From DATGFK01 sp040007395 (GTDB taxonomy: Bacteria; Chloroflexota; Anaerolineae; Aggregatilineales; UBA2796): a DNA stretch of 36,344 bases. Positions 25,901 through 33,670 of the stretch are shown in pieces (positions within the stretch are counted from its first letter, which is position 1; every line of letters begins with the position of its first letter). The notes under the pieces are model-generated. The model had not been told where the DNA came from and did no database searches. It was given only the letters and a program-made list of their open reading frames with translations. The position numbers were made by a program, and so were the translations under genes. The stretch lies in assembly GCA_040007395.1 (NCBI GenBank), contig JBDTVG010000257.1, forward strand, positions 1-36,344, written 5' to 3'.

Positions 25901-28279
25901 CGAACAATCGTCATTATTGTATTTGGCTTCAAAAGATGTACCTTTGAGCAGGCTTTCTATGTCTACAGTGGCTAGCAGAGCCTCAAACTGGCGTGATTCT
26001 TGTTCGCGTTCCCATTCCTTATCCTCATTCGGATTTACTAAATCGTAATAGCTGCCGCCGTTTTCTAGATATTCGGCAATTTCGGCTTGTGTTAACTCAT
26101 GGACAGTAGTTCGGCGTATATATTGCCTGTAGGTTTCGTCTTTGCGTATGCCGGATTCTGGGGTAGATGTTTTACCGCAATGCTTGGAGATCATTCGGCG
26201 TATGGCTTGCCATGTCCGATGCGGGAAGGCTTCACAAATAGCCAATTGGCTGGCGTGGGAGCTAATTAGCTCCTGTAAGGTAGTTATATGCTGTTTATCC
26301 CAGCGTTCAGCAGTTCCACGCCCATTCGAGTTGACCCTATTTTGATAGGTATACCAGTTTTCAGCGTCCATAATAGGCTTAGGGCTTACCTTTATACCTG
26401 TGGTTACATTGAATATGTGCCGCCAGCGGTCTACTATCTCTCGCCAAGTATGGTTAGGTAAGTTCTTTGCGATGGTCTCTTGAGGTAGCCCTAACGCGAC
26501 CATGCGTAGCATTAGCTCAGTATCGCTGTACGACCACGATCCCTGTATGGGCATGGGGTCAACCGTTTGCTCTGAGTCATCCAGCCACACAATAGTTAGG
26601 CATAACTCATCATGGACAATTTCGGCCTTAATGCACTTAATCAGGTCTGATATTGCGGCTAATTTAGCCTCATGACCCATCGTAGACCATGAGACACCCC
26701 ACGTATGCCAGAGGTCGCTCAATTCTGGCAATGTCCGCTTCTGTTTCGTCTCGGCTTCCAGCTTGGTAATTTCAGCCCTTAATCTGTCTACTTCAATTTC
26801 AAGCGCCTCATAGCGTTCCTGTACCCGTGCCTTTAGGTTACGCTCGGCATGGATGAAACTCTCCAGCGTAGCCTCTAAATCCTCTTTGGTATGCTTTAGT
26901 TGCTTGGTTAATGCACTAATCCTTTTAGTGTTGTCAGCAGGCATACTATCGACAATTAGATTATAGACGTTAGGCAGCGAGTTATATTGCAGCACTTCAC
27001 TGATAACATTGCCTAGATATTCATCTACTGAATCAGCAAGCCGTAACCAGACTGTATTAGTGGTGATTCCGTCTTTTGTGTGTCCGACCCAATAGGCGTA
27101 TTGGTAAGCCTTGACCCGCCCATTCCACATGATTCCCGCTGGTCTAAACGGCTCATTCGCACTTTGACGGCTCACCAGGTACTGTGCAAATAACGGCTTA
27201 TTTACGCCTCTACGCTGATTCAGGTTTGGTCGTTCTCTGCCTACACGCGGTTTGAAATTAAGGTTGGGTGTCCCGTCTGGTAGGGTGTCTGAGATGTAAT
27301 TGAAGGCACGCCAAAATAGTTCAGGGTCAATTATTCCTGCGTGGTTCTTATGGCGTATAACCTGACCTTTGATAGTCAGGATTCCGATGTAGAAAGGGTT
27401 ACTGAAGAACCCCCTCAAAGCATCTTCAACTGGATAATAACGCCCGTTGTGTTTTATCATCCTGAGTGGCTTAACAAGCCTGCACCCATCCGGTACGATG
27501 CTAGTGTCATCGAATGGTAGGTCGGGGCCATGCTCTACTATATGGGAGGCTGTAGCGCGTATGTTGCCGGCATATTTATTTACGAACAGGTCAAAATATT
27601 CGACTATAGCAGGGGTCAACGCTTCACAAGGTTCATACGTCCATTCGATTCGCTCCTTATCTCGCCTATTGGGTTGTTTGATTACAATCGTCTGCTTCCG
27701 TAACACATAGCCTAAAGGGACAGGTCGCCCTGCCCATTTACCAGCAAAGGCCAGCTTTTCGCGTGCCTTTTTCATTTTCCCATGTACGTAAACTACAAGG
27801 TAATCGCTTGCGGCTTTCGCTTGATTTCGGAAGTGGTCTTGATCATAGGGGTCGCGAAAGTCATAATTGCGCTCTTCTGTGATAAGCCGGACACCAGACT
27901 CGCTACAAGCCTTCATAAACGTATTCGAGTTAATCTCCCAGTAATCCCTGAAAAGTCGTGAGACATCGACAGCGGCTACCGCACCTATCTCATGATTTAC
28001 TATCATATCGTAAACGCGGCTCATTCCGACCCGCTGATCAATCGCCAGTGTCCCACTCACGGCTGCATCATCATCTATACGCCGGATTAAATCTTCTGAC
28101 CAGCCTAGCGATTTAATATATTCTGGAAAATCTTCCTGCTGCATTCCTGTGGCTACGTTGCCGACCTGTCCGGCACTACTCTGTCGGTAATACACTGCAA
28201 TCGGTTTATTGGTAGGAAGTACACTACGGTCTGTTTTTAGTTCTACTGCCTGTACTGCTTTGAAGCTCTGTTTGCCCAT
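25787..28279 (-). CDS. Large serine recombinase (integrase)
   Basis: An 830-residue integrase. The N-terminal resolvase domain (about 24-170) has the nucleophile S34 in YYRQSSAG and the RLFRD arginines; the recombinase domain follows (~185-370). A long coiled coil (about 455-515; LKHTKEDLEATLE...EITKLEAETKQK) is present. No CxxC pair is found, so the usual zinc ribbon seems lost. Residues ~590-770 contain two SANT/Myb-like repeats (LPNHTWREIVDRWRHIF and FPHRTWQAIRRMISKH). ATG 28279 follows AAGGAG by six bases. Codons after ~791 (from about 25,906 down) lie in the host YcaQ gene on the opposite strand, so the C-terminus is integration-dependent. Confidence 0.9.
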   Translation of the reverse strand: MGKQSFKAVQAVELKTDRSVLPTNKPIAVYYRQSSAGQVGNVATGMQQEDFPEYIKSLGWSEDLIRRIDDDAAVSGTLAIDQRVGMSRVYDMIVNHEIGAVAAVDVSRLFRDYWEINSNTFMKACSESGVRLITEERNYDFRDPYDQDHFRNQAKAASDYLVVYVHGKMKKAREKLAFAGKWAGRPVPLGYVLRKQTIVIKQPNRRDKERIEWTYEPCEALTPAIVEYFDLFVNKYAGNIRATASHIVEHGPDLPFDDTSIVPDGCRLVKPLRMIKHNGRYYPVEDALRGFFSNPFYIGILTIKGQVIRHKNHAGIIDPELFWRAFNYISDTLPDGTPNLNFKPRVGRERPNLNQRRGVNKPLFAQYLVSRQSANEPFRPAGIMWNGRVKAYQYAYWVGHTKDGITTNTVWLRLADSVDEYLGNVISEVLQYNSLPNVYNLIVDSMPADNTKRISALTKQLKHTKEDLEATLESFIHAERNLKARVQERYEALEIEVDRLRAEITKLEAETKQKRTLPELSDLWHTWGVSWSTMGHEAKLAAISDLIKCIKAEIVHDELCLTIVWLDDSEQTVDPMPIQGSWSYSDTELMLRMVALGLPQETIAKNLPNHTWREIVDRWRHIFNVTTGIKVSPKPIMDAENWYTYQNRVNSNGRGTAERWDKQHITTLQELISSHASQLAICEAFPHRTWQAIRRMISKHCGKTSTPESGIRKDETYRQYIRRTTVHELTQAEIAEYLENGGSYYDLVNPNEDKEWEREQESRQFEALLATVDIESLLKGTSFEAKYNNDDCSGARRHSKVAVTHDITFVQNGSHFNNGIRVIAGYGEEP
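25885..25915. other. Left attachment junction (attL) of the integrated element
   Basis: Between about 25,885 and 25,915 the sequence changes from YcaQ-like coding DNA (ATGGCGACGCGCACCCGA) to DNA of the recombinase gene (ACAATCGTCATTATTG). Serine recombinases cut at a two-base core inside such a region; the exact core cannot be fixed without attR or an empty site. Confidence 0.6.
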
Positions 28280-28285
28280 CGTTTT

Positions 28286-28318
28286 CTCCTTTTAAGGGCG
28301 GCTACAACAGCCGCCGGA
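28286..28318 (-). promoter_or_regulatory. Hairpin leader before the recombinase gene
   Basis: A 7-bp perfect stem (plus 28297-28303 and 28309-28315, loop ACAAC) sits just before AAGGAG and the recombinase start. The surrounding ~40 bases recur before the 28332-28841 gene, with GCCGCCCTTAAAAGG shared exactly. It may control translation or RNA stability. Confidence 0.5.
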
Positions 28319-28331
28319 TAGTGCTATTCGG

Positions 28332-28841
28332 TTAGAGACCAATACAGTCAATGAACTTCTGGTGCAAATTGTTTCTAGGTACGTTTTCAGCAAAGCTTCG
28401 TAGAAGTATCAATAAATATTGGGATAATTGGCTCCTCAGTTCGGGAGTCCATGTATACCCATTAACCATTTTGCCTCTGTGTGTGCTCAAATGGGCAACC
28501 CGTTTGTTTGCTTCTATTCTCATGTTTTTTAGAAAGTTTTCCCTCGTGGAGAGGACAGCGCTTTCCCAGTTTTGCCATTCGGTATTGGTTGCAAAAAAGC
28601 ATTTTGCTAGTACATCATCATCGTGTATGCTGCCTTTAGGAGGATAGAAGAAAAAGATCAGTACACGTGCATGAATAAGGAACGATTCCAATAATGCGTT
28701 ATAGCATATGACGGCTTCCTTATCGGCAAGAAGATAAGGCAACCGACCTATCCCAGTTTCTAAAAGCATCTGTGTCTCGGCAAGCATTTGTGTTTCATAA
28801 GCGAGGTGTTCTGATGCGTCTAGTAACTCAGAGTGTTCCAT
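28332..28841 (-). CDS. HEPN-like hypothetical protein
   Basis: A 169-residue all-helical protein. The pattern NALLESFLIHARVLIFFFYPP, then DDVLAKCFF and NKRVAHLSTHR recalls HEPN-type proteins (the last block places Arg and His close together, an R-x-x-x-H variant instead of the canonical R-x4-6-H), but similarity is weak and the RNase activity of HEPN cannot be assumed. ATG 28841 lies after GGGAGA within the duplicated hairpin leader. It is between the recombinase and membrane protein genes, all transcribed leftward. Confidence 0.5.
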   Translation of the reverse strand: MEHSELLDASEHLAYETQMLAETQMLLETGIGRLPYLLADKEAVICYNALLESFLIHARVLIFFFYPPKGSIHDDDVLAKCFFATNTEWQNWESAVLSTRENFLKNMRIEANKRVAHLSTHRGKMVNGYTWTPELRSQLSQYLLILLRSFAENVPRNNLHQKFIDCIGL

Positions 28842-28854
28842 TTGTTGATCATCT

Positions 28855-28886
28855 CCCTTTTAAGGGCGGCTGCTACCCCGCCCGGT
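28855..28886 (-). promoter_or_regulatory. Second copy of the hairpin leader
   Basis: A 6-bp stem (plus 28864-28869 and 28878-28883) lies in the gap after the membrane protein gene and before the HEPN-like gene. The minus-strand reading CACTA..GGCGG..GCCGCCCTTAAAAGG(G)AGA matches the leader at 28286-28318. Confidence 0.45.
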
Positions 28887-28890
28887 AGTG

Positions 28891-30078
28891 TTAAAGTCCT
28901 AATTCTTTCTTAGCGCTGTGCATGGACGTGGCACTAACCCCGGCAAGGTTCGCTGCTTTACGAACAGACAGCTCTTGCATATCAGGGTTAGCTTGCAACC
29001 AGTCAATCGCCTTTTGAATGGCGGGCGAGAAGCGTTCCAAACTGTTCGGAACACTCGGAACACCTGTCCTGTTTCCCCAGTTGTCATGCTGTTCAATGCT
29101 GTTCGGAACACTCGGAACAGTTATCACATTTTCGCGGCTTGGCATATCGCTAGCGTGTGCCATTGTGCGACGTTGACGCTGCGACTCTTTAAGCCGCCCA
29201 TATAGATACATCGCTGCGGTTAGCCCTCCTGCGGTTGCAATCAGTTCAGGCTTATTGCTGGCGCTGGATTGCATAATCGCGATAATCTCGATGACTTTCT
29301 GAGCAACGTACTGGCTAAGTGCTTGGGCTGCAAACACAGCGGCTACCGCGAACATTAGCCCACCCGACCAAGTGGTGAACTCTAGCAAGGTTGACCGGGT
29401 AAGTACGGTTACAATCGCCTCATACCATGAGCCGCCCACACGCTCTATTACTGCGTGCATAGACCCTGCTAGCGCCAGCATGAGAATAGAGAAGGTGATA
29501 ATCCGTAGCACGACCTTAAAGCGTAGCGCTGGCGACTTAGCAGCGGGTGTCCAGCCATCACGATTGCCAAACATATAAGCCAACCGTCGCGCACAGAGAC
29601 GAAAGCTAAATTCATAGCTTGGTGGTTCAATCCAGCTTGATTGATGTTCGCGCCAGCTAATGAGGAGTTCAAACAGCAGATTGCAGATAACCAGCACGGT
29701 TGCACCAAAGGCAGCTAAAGTTGTCTCGACCTCGAACAATTCCATGCCGCGATATACGCGCTGTTGCTCAACAACCATTAGCAGAATTAGCACCACTGGC
29801 ACGCCAATCCCGATCAAGATTGTTTGCGTAAGGCTAATCATCACATCGCCAACACCGATCAGCGTTTGAAGGAATTTAGGATAGAAACGGTTGAAACGCT
29901 CTACGAAGGCTGCGGTGCTGCTTTTATTGGGTTCGTGGGCTAGTTGCTCGGCTTCGAGCTGTGTGCGGCGTTGTTGGGCTAATGCGTCGGCTTGAGCGTA
30001 ATCCTCGGCAGAGAGGGGTATGCCTAGCTTTGCAGCAATAGCCTCAACTTCCGCAATTGTTTGCGGGTTTTCATTCAT
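28891..30078 (-). CDS. Membrane protein with C-terminal helix-turn-helix
   Basis: A 395-residue protein. N-terminal ~60 residues are soluble and helical. Hydrophobic segments at about 75-102, 121-140, 192-212 and 240-262 make it an integral membrane protein. After a polar linker with two VPSVPNS repeats (coded by the direct repeats at 29,042-29,119), the last ~45 residues form a HTH (SVRKAANLAGVSATSMHSAKKEL). So a DNA-binding tail may be tethered to the membrane, as for plasmid or phage partition or replication initiators; no family was recognised. ATG 30078 with AAAGG upstream. Confidence 0.6.
   Translation of the reverse strand: MNENPQTIAEVEAIAAKLGIPLSAEDYAQADALAQQRRTQLEAEQLAHEPNKSSTAAFVERFNRFYPKFLQTLIGVGDVMISLTQTILIGIGVPVVLILLMVVEQQRVYRGMELFEVETTLAAFGATVLVICNLLFELLISWREHQSSWIEPPSYEFSFRLCARRLAYMFGNRDGWTPAAKSPALRFKVVLRIITFSILMLALAGSMHAVIERVGGSWYEAIVTVLTRSTLLEFTTWSGGLMFAVAAVFAAQALSQYVAQKVIEIIAIMQSSASNKPELIATAGGLTAAMYLYGRLKESQRQRRTMAHASDMPSRENVITVPSVPNSIEQHDNWGNRTGVPSVPNSLERFSPAIQKAIDWLQANPDMQELSVRKAANLAGVSATSMHSAKKELGL
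29042..29119 (-). repeat. Two 21-bp direct repeats inside the membrane protein gene
   Basis: Two identical 21-bp units (29,042-29,062 and 29,099-29,119; each beginning CTGTTCGGAACA and ending CTCGGAACA) are 57 bp apart, exactly 19 codons, so they encode two VPSVPNS segments in frame. Each contains two CGGAACA motifs and a near-perfect TGTTC-x-GAACA palindrome. They may be binding sites (iteron-like) as well as coding sequence. Confidence 0.6.
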
Positions 30079-30178
30079 GGTACAATTACCTTTGCTTACT
30101 AGACTATGAAGGTCGCGTGAGTATGGGCAGGGATCGTTTGCCGCGATTTTCCTGCCCGCTTGATTCTTGGAATCAAAT

Positions 30179-30454
30179 TCAAGCCAATGTGATTTGCTGT
30201 GTTTCTAGCGCCCACCGTGCTTCTCTGGCTCGGTCAATTTCAATCTGTAGAGCCTCTTGCTTCTCGTGGTATACGCGCAAGTCGCTGGCGTACCTACCCA
30301 TCTCAGGATACTTAACCGGAGGCCATGTTTGCATATCAACTGCAAGCTGCTGAAAGGCATTCGCCAGTTGAGTCAGTGTGTCTAGGTCTACGCTTTCCAT
30401 CATTTGGAAAATCGCAGCTTCGTCTTTGCGGGCTAGCGTGGTTGCAATGTTCAC
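30179..30454 (-). CDS. Small helical protein of the element
   Basis: A 91-residue protein with helical, charged sequence (ATTLARKDEAAIFQMMESVD, DLRVYHEKQEALQIEIDRAREARW) and a likely coiled coil at the C-terminus. No family recognised. GTG at 30454 is chosen because CAGGAGG lies eight bases upstream and the GTGA overlaps the stop of the upstream wHTH gene by four bases; a longer frame to 30487 exists but lacks a binding site. Coupled to the wHTH gene. Confidence 0.6.
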   Translation of the reverse strand: MNIATTLARKDEAAIFQMMESVDLDTLTQLANAFQQLAVDMQTWPPVKYPEMGRYASDLRVYHEKQEALQIEIDRAREARWALETQQITLA

Positions 30455-30705
30455 GATTGATTGTCCTCCTGTTTGATGCGATACCATGTAGCAAAACCTA
30501 TAAATCTAGGGTCGTCGCGCTGCTCAACTTCGATTTTTCCAGCACCTTCTAATACAGAAAGCGCTTGTAGCTGTGCTAAGGCCAGACGCTTTAGCCCCAA
30601 CCCCTTTGCAATAGCAGCGCGAGTAACCCAAGTGTCCTGTTTTGATAGGACATCCAAAATAGCGGACTGAGTGTGCAATTGTTTCTCCATTCTCTTATCC
30701 GACAT
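30451..30705 (-). CDS. Winged-helix small DNA-binding protein
   Basis: An 84-residue protein resembling a winged helix: SAILDVLSKQDTWVTRAAIAK is helix 1-2, then GLGLKRLALAQLQAL helix 3 and a GKIEVEQRDD wing. It could be the element's regulator acting on the divergent promoter just upstream. ATG 30705 with TAAGGG about eight bases upstream. First gene of the leftward operon. Confidence 0.6.
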   Translation of the reverse strand: MSDKRMEKQLHTQSAILDVLSKQDTWVTRAAIAKGLGLKRLALAQLQALSVLEGAGKIEVEQRDDPRFIGFATWYRIKQEDNQS

Positions 30706-30906
30706 ACAAGTAACCCTTACAAGTTTTATGCTAGCACTTAACGTCTATATAGTAACACAAACTGGAACATTCGCGATAGTACAGTAGTACCTACGTTATA
30801 TGACATAGTACGGTACGTAGTAATATAGTTGCCGATAATCCCGAATTATAAGCGGGTTATTGCAGTAGAATATGTGAAGCGGAAAGAATTCTATAGAAAC
30901 ATAAAT
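30706..30906. promoter_or_regulatory. Divergent control region between element genes and TIR cargo
   Basis: Contains a plausible plus-strand promoter: ATGACA (30,800-30,805), 18-base spacer, TATAGT (30,824-30,829), giving a leader of ~70 bases to the TIR start. Four GTAC motifs (30,779, 30,787, 30,808, 30,813) and an inverted repeat CTACGT/ACGTAG (30,791-30,796 and 30,815-30,820) overlap it, as expected for a repressor operator. A leftward promoter for the wHTH gene may also lie here (AT-rich 30,740-30,765). Confidence 0.5.
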
Positions 30907-31878
30907 ATGAACAAACCTAAAGCTATTTTTATAGCGTATCGGCAGAATATTAGCCATGCAACTGCCTCGCATATTTATAAAAACTTGCTTCAATTCGGCT
31001 TCTCTAACGTTATAGATGGGGGCAAATTTACAAATTTGGCGACTCTATCTATTGGTTGGAACGCTATGGAGTGGGAGGCAGTACGTCGGGTCGATATGAA
31101 TCTGGGCGTTATAAGTCGGGACACAATAGCACCCAAACAAGTTTGGCTTGTACTGATTTTGGAGCCGGGTACTTTAGATGGCTGTGTTAATGCAGAGGAT
31201 CTACTAATGTACGATATTAAAAGAGCGCTCAATTCGGGATGCACGATTCTTACTCTGGTAAATCCTCGATTTGCGATAGAAGATTATGATAAATTTTTAC
31301 CTGCCGATATAGCTGATGAGATACTAAATGGTGCGCTTGTTATTAGGCTATTAGAAGGATATTTTACCGATATGATGCACATGCTAACAGATTTCTCTGT
31401 AGGGTATGATAAAACGACAATTGATATTGCGCTTGGCTCCATTAGTGAGCTTGGCGGGCATTATACTAAGCGAACAGAAATAGTGGCTAACCAGCCTACA
31501 CCTCAGAAATCAGAAGTTTTTGTCTCGTATAGCCGTAAGGATTGGATAGACTACGCTGAACCGCTAGTAACTCATCTTCGCTCACAAGGACTAAATGTTT
31601 GGGTTGACCAGCACTTGCTCGAAGGCGGCGATGATTGGTTAGACAGAATTAACGAGGCTCTTGAGCGCTGCTATTGCTTAGTTCTCTGTGTCTCTCCAGA
31701 GGCGTTGAGTTCTAAGTACGCAAAAATGGAATATCGCTATTTCATGCGTGAAAACAAGCCTATAGTGCCTATCATCTGCCAAGAAGCAAAGTTACCTGCT
31801 GAGTTAGGCGGTATTCACTATTTGCCATTCTCAGACCTTCCAGCAATCGTGCAGCGGCTTAAAAAGCTACAAGACTAA
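30907..31878 (+). CDS. Tandem TIR-domain protein (candidate anti-phage NADase)
   Basis: A 323-residue protein counted from ATG 30907. The N-terminal part (about 1-165) is TIR-like (KAIFIAYRQN...ASHIYKNLLQF...LLMYDIKRALNSG) with aspartate at the position where NADase-type TIRs have glutamate (about D103). The C-terminal part (about 202-323) is a good TIR domain: VFVSYSRKD, NVWVDQHLLEGG, VLCVSPEALSS and a Glu in KYAKMEYRYF (about E275), the catalytic position. TIR enzymes cleave NAD+ after phage sensing (known). A longer frame begins at TTG 30829 but precedes the fold. No good Shine-Dalgarno; leaderless or weak start. It is followed by the DUF4365 gene after 31 bases, and is AT-rich. Confidence 0.85.
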   Translation: MNKPKAIFIAYRQNISHATASHIYKNLLQFGFSNVIDGGKFTNLATLSIGWNAMEWEAVRRVDMNLGVISRDTIAPKQVWLVLILEPGTLDGCVNAEDLLMYDIKRALNSGCTILTLVNPRFAIEDYDKFLPADIADEILNGALVIRLLEGYFTDMMHMLTDFSVGYDKTTIDIALGSISELGGHYTKRTEIVANQPTPQKSEVFVSYSRKDWIDYAEPLVTHLRSQGLNVWVDQHLLEGGDDWLDRINEALERCYCLVLCVSPEALSSKYAKMEYRYFMRENKPIVPIICQEAKLPAELGGIHYLPFSDLPAIVQRLKKLQD

Positions 31879-31909
31879 GCGTAAACTTGAGCGCAGAGGT
31901 AAGAATTCA

Positions 31910-33475
31910 ATGGCGGATAGAGGGCGAAAACGGCTAGCAAAAGAGAGTATTCAAGAACAAATAAGCCGTTCGCAATTTAGCGAACACATAATGAAGTACG
32001 GTGGGTGGCTATCTGACAAAATAGAGGATTTAGGCGAAGATTTTCTTGTCCGAATTTACGAAGAAGGTATATGGACCGGAATTTCGTTTTTTGTACAACT
32101 TAAAAGTACACCAAATATAGAAAAACTACGCATTAAAAACAATCAGATAAGCTACCCATTCAAGGTAAAAGATATACTGCATTGGAGTTCGTCGGCTGCC
32201 CCTGTTTTCCTAATCATTTGGGACGTAAATAGACGAACTGGCTACTGGATTAGTGTCCTTGAAACGATTGCTCAATTGAATGAGCGGAATAAAGGTTGGC
32301 AAAATAAGGCAAGCGTCAAGGTGTGGATTCCCTTTGAAAATGAAACCAACGATGCCGGCCTTACGCAAATCCGGCGATTCCTTGCTAATTATTATCTTCC
32401 GAGCTTATCACAAGGGAGAAACGTAGAGCTAGAGCTGTCACTTGATTTTCCCAATAACCCCACTGGGGAACATGCAGCGAAAGCAGTAGAACATTTTTTA
32501 GCTACGGGAGATACTGTGGAAATTGATAGGGAGTTTATAAAAGAGGTTCGTTTTTCCGACTGGTACTCACGGATAGCAGGAAAGCGCGATATTACCCAAA
32601 TAATTCTTGCCTCAACCCCTAGTGAAGCCTCTATACCTACACGTATTGATGTAATTACACGCAACGGCACTGTGGCTAGCCTCCCATACATTAATTTGCG
32701 GGCTGTAAAAGGTGGGTCTAAAGAAATAACAATATCTAATGAAGATCAACCTACCGCTGTGCATATTAAGTTTACCATCAATCTTGATTTAGAAACTAAT
32801 GCAGAGGGGTTATTAGTACCTAAAGACCTAAGCAAGGCAGCGATCAATTTCAATTTTAGGCCGAACCATAATTTGGCTCTGAATGTATTGGAGATGAGGG
32901 ATGCTGTCTTATTCTTCAATGGCGTAGCGGAAGGGGTTGCTCTACGCTTGATAACACTGGCAACAGCGAGTGTAGCCATGTTCCCTAACCCAAACGAAGT
33001 AAGCACCGTTACAGGTGATTCTGGTTTTATTGATTTGATAGAAAAGCTATGCTTCATACAAGAAAAGATGGGCTGTTGGCTTACACTAAAACAATGGAGC
33101 ATAGCTGACGAAGAGGCCCAGCTAATTAATGAACTGACTGAGATTATCAAAGTAGGTCATATAGTATGGGGGGTCGGAACTACACAGATTGTGCTCGATA
33201 AAAACGAATTAGAGATAATGATTCGATCACTAATAATGGGTAATGGGATAAAATATACAAGACAGAACGGAAATACCTCCGTAGAACTTTTCGGGACTAA
33301 TATCGAGATGGGTCCTAGTACTTGGGAAGTAATCGGTGTGCCTCAATTGCAGACTGATGAACTCAAGCAAATTATTGAAACACTGGACCCAAATACGAAA
33401 GTAGCTATTGACTTCATTGTACATGCTAGTACCTTTAGTTTTTCAAACTGGCCTAAGACCTCGTTCGGGGAATAG
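31910..33475 (+). CDS. DUF4365 nuclease-like protein with large C-terminal domain
   Basis: A 521-residue protein. Residues ~10-165 match DUF4365, a PD-(D/E)xK nuclease-like domain: EDLGEDFLVRIY then VQLKS (Q63-x-K65), with lysine in place. Residues ~170-521 are an all-new region with no motif I recognise; it contains helices and strands and may be the sensor or DNA-binding part. ATG 31910 follows AGAGGTAAG. It lies 31 bases after the TIR gene on the same strand and ends in an intrinsic terminator, so the two form a two-gene operon. Likely a nuclease effector or partner of the TIR protein (inference). Confidence 0.75.
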   Translation: MADRGRKRLAKESIQEQISRSQFSEHIMKYGGWLSDKIEDLGEDFLVRIYEEGIWTGISFFVQLKSTPNIEKLRIKNNQISYPFKVKDILHWSSSAAPVFLIIWDVNRRTGYWISVLETIAQLNERNKGWQNKASVKVWIPFENETNDAGLTQIRRFLANYYLPSLSQGRNVELELSLDFPNNPTGEHAAKAVEHFLATGDTVEIDREFIKEVRFSDWYSRIAGKRDITQIILASTPSEASIPTRIDVITRNGTVASLPYINLRAVKGGSKEITISNEDQPTAVHIKFTINLDLETNAEGLLVPKDLSKAAINFNFRPNHNLALNVLEMRDAVLFFNGVAEGVALRLITLATASVAMFPNPNEVSTVTGDSGFIDLIEKLCFIQEKMGCWLTLKQWSIADEEAQLINELTEIIKVGHIVWGVGTTQIVLDKNELEIMIRSLIMGNGIKYTRQNGNTSVELFGTNIEMGPSTWEVIGVPQLQTDELKQIIETLDPNTKVAIDFIVHASTFSFSNWPKTSFGE

Positions 33476-33509
33476 AGCCGCCAGCGTCGCCTTTCCAAGC
33501 GTAATACAG

Positions 33510-33531
33510 CCCCGCCGACAGCGGGGGTTTT
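33510..33531 (+). terminator. Intrinsic terminator after the TIR/DUF4365 operon
   Basis: Stem CCCCGC (33,510-33,515), loop CGACA, GCGGGG (33,521-33,526), then GTTTT. The T tract is short. It separates the operon from the YfbU gene. Confidence 0.65.
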
Positions 33532-33582
33532 GGTGGTAGGTCGCGTAGCATGGTTAAAAACTATCGTGCAAAATAAGGGCTT

Positions 33583-33642
33583 TCTAGAGCGTGTTCTAAA
33601 GTGTGCTGTGGAAGCTACTGATGTTATACTTTGCACTCTAGA
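33583..33642 (+). promoter_or_regulatory. Extended -10 promoter of the YfbU gene with flanking inverted repeat
   Basis: TGTTATACT (33,622-33,630) is an extended -10 element; no good -35. An inverted repeat TCTAGAG (33,583-33,589) and CTCTAGA (33,636-33,642) frames the promoter and could be an operator pair. Confidence 0.5.
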
Positions 33643-33670
33643 TCTAACTTTACAAAAGGATTAAAGGTGT

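Noticed and set aside
25885..25915. tRNA-based integration site
   Set aside because: No tRNA cloverleaf is seen at the junction; the element lies in a protein-coding gene, as is common for large serine recombinases.
25463..25975. A complete 170-residue protein
   Set aside because: The first 146 residues match the YcaQ family but the last 24 are foreign and antisense to the recombinase gene, so this is a truncated gene, not a complete protein.
29042..29119. Short CRISPR array
   Set aside because: Only two units, in frame within a coding region, and encoding peptide repeats; no cas genes present.
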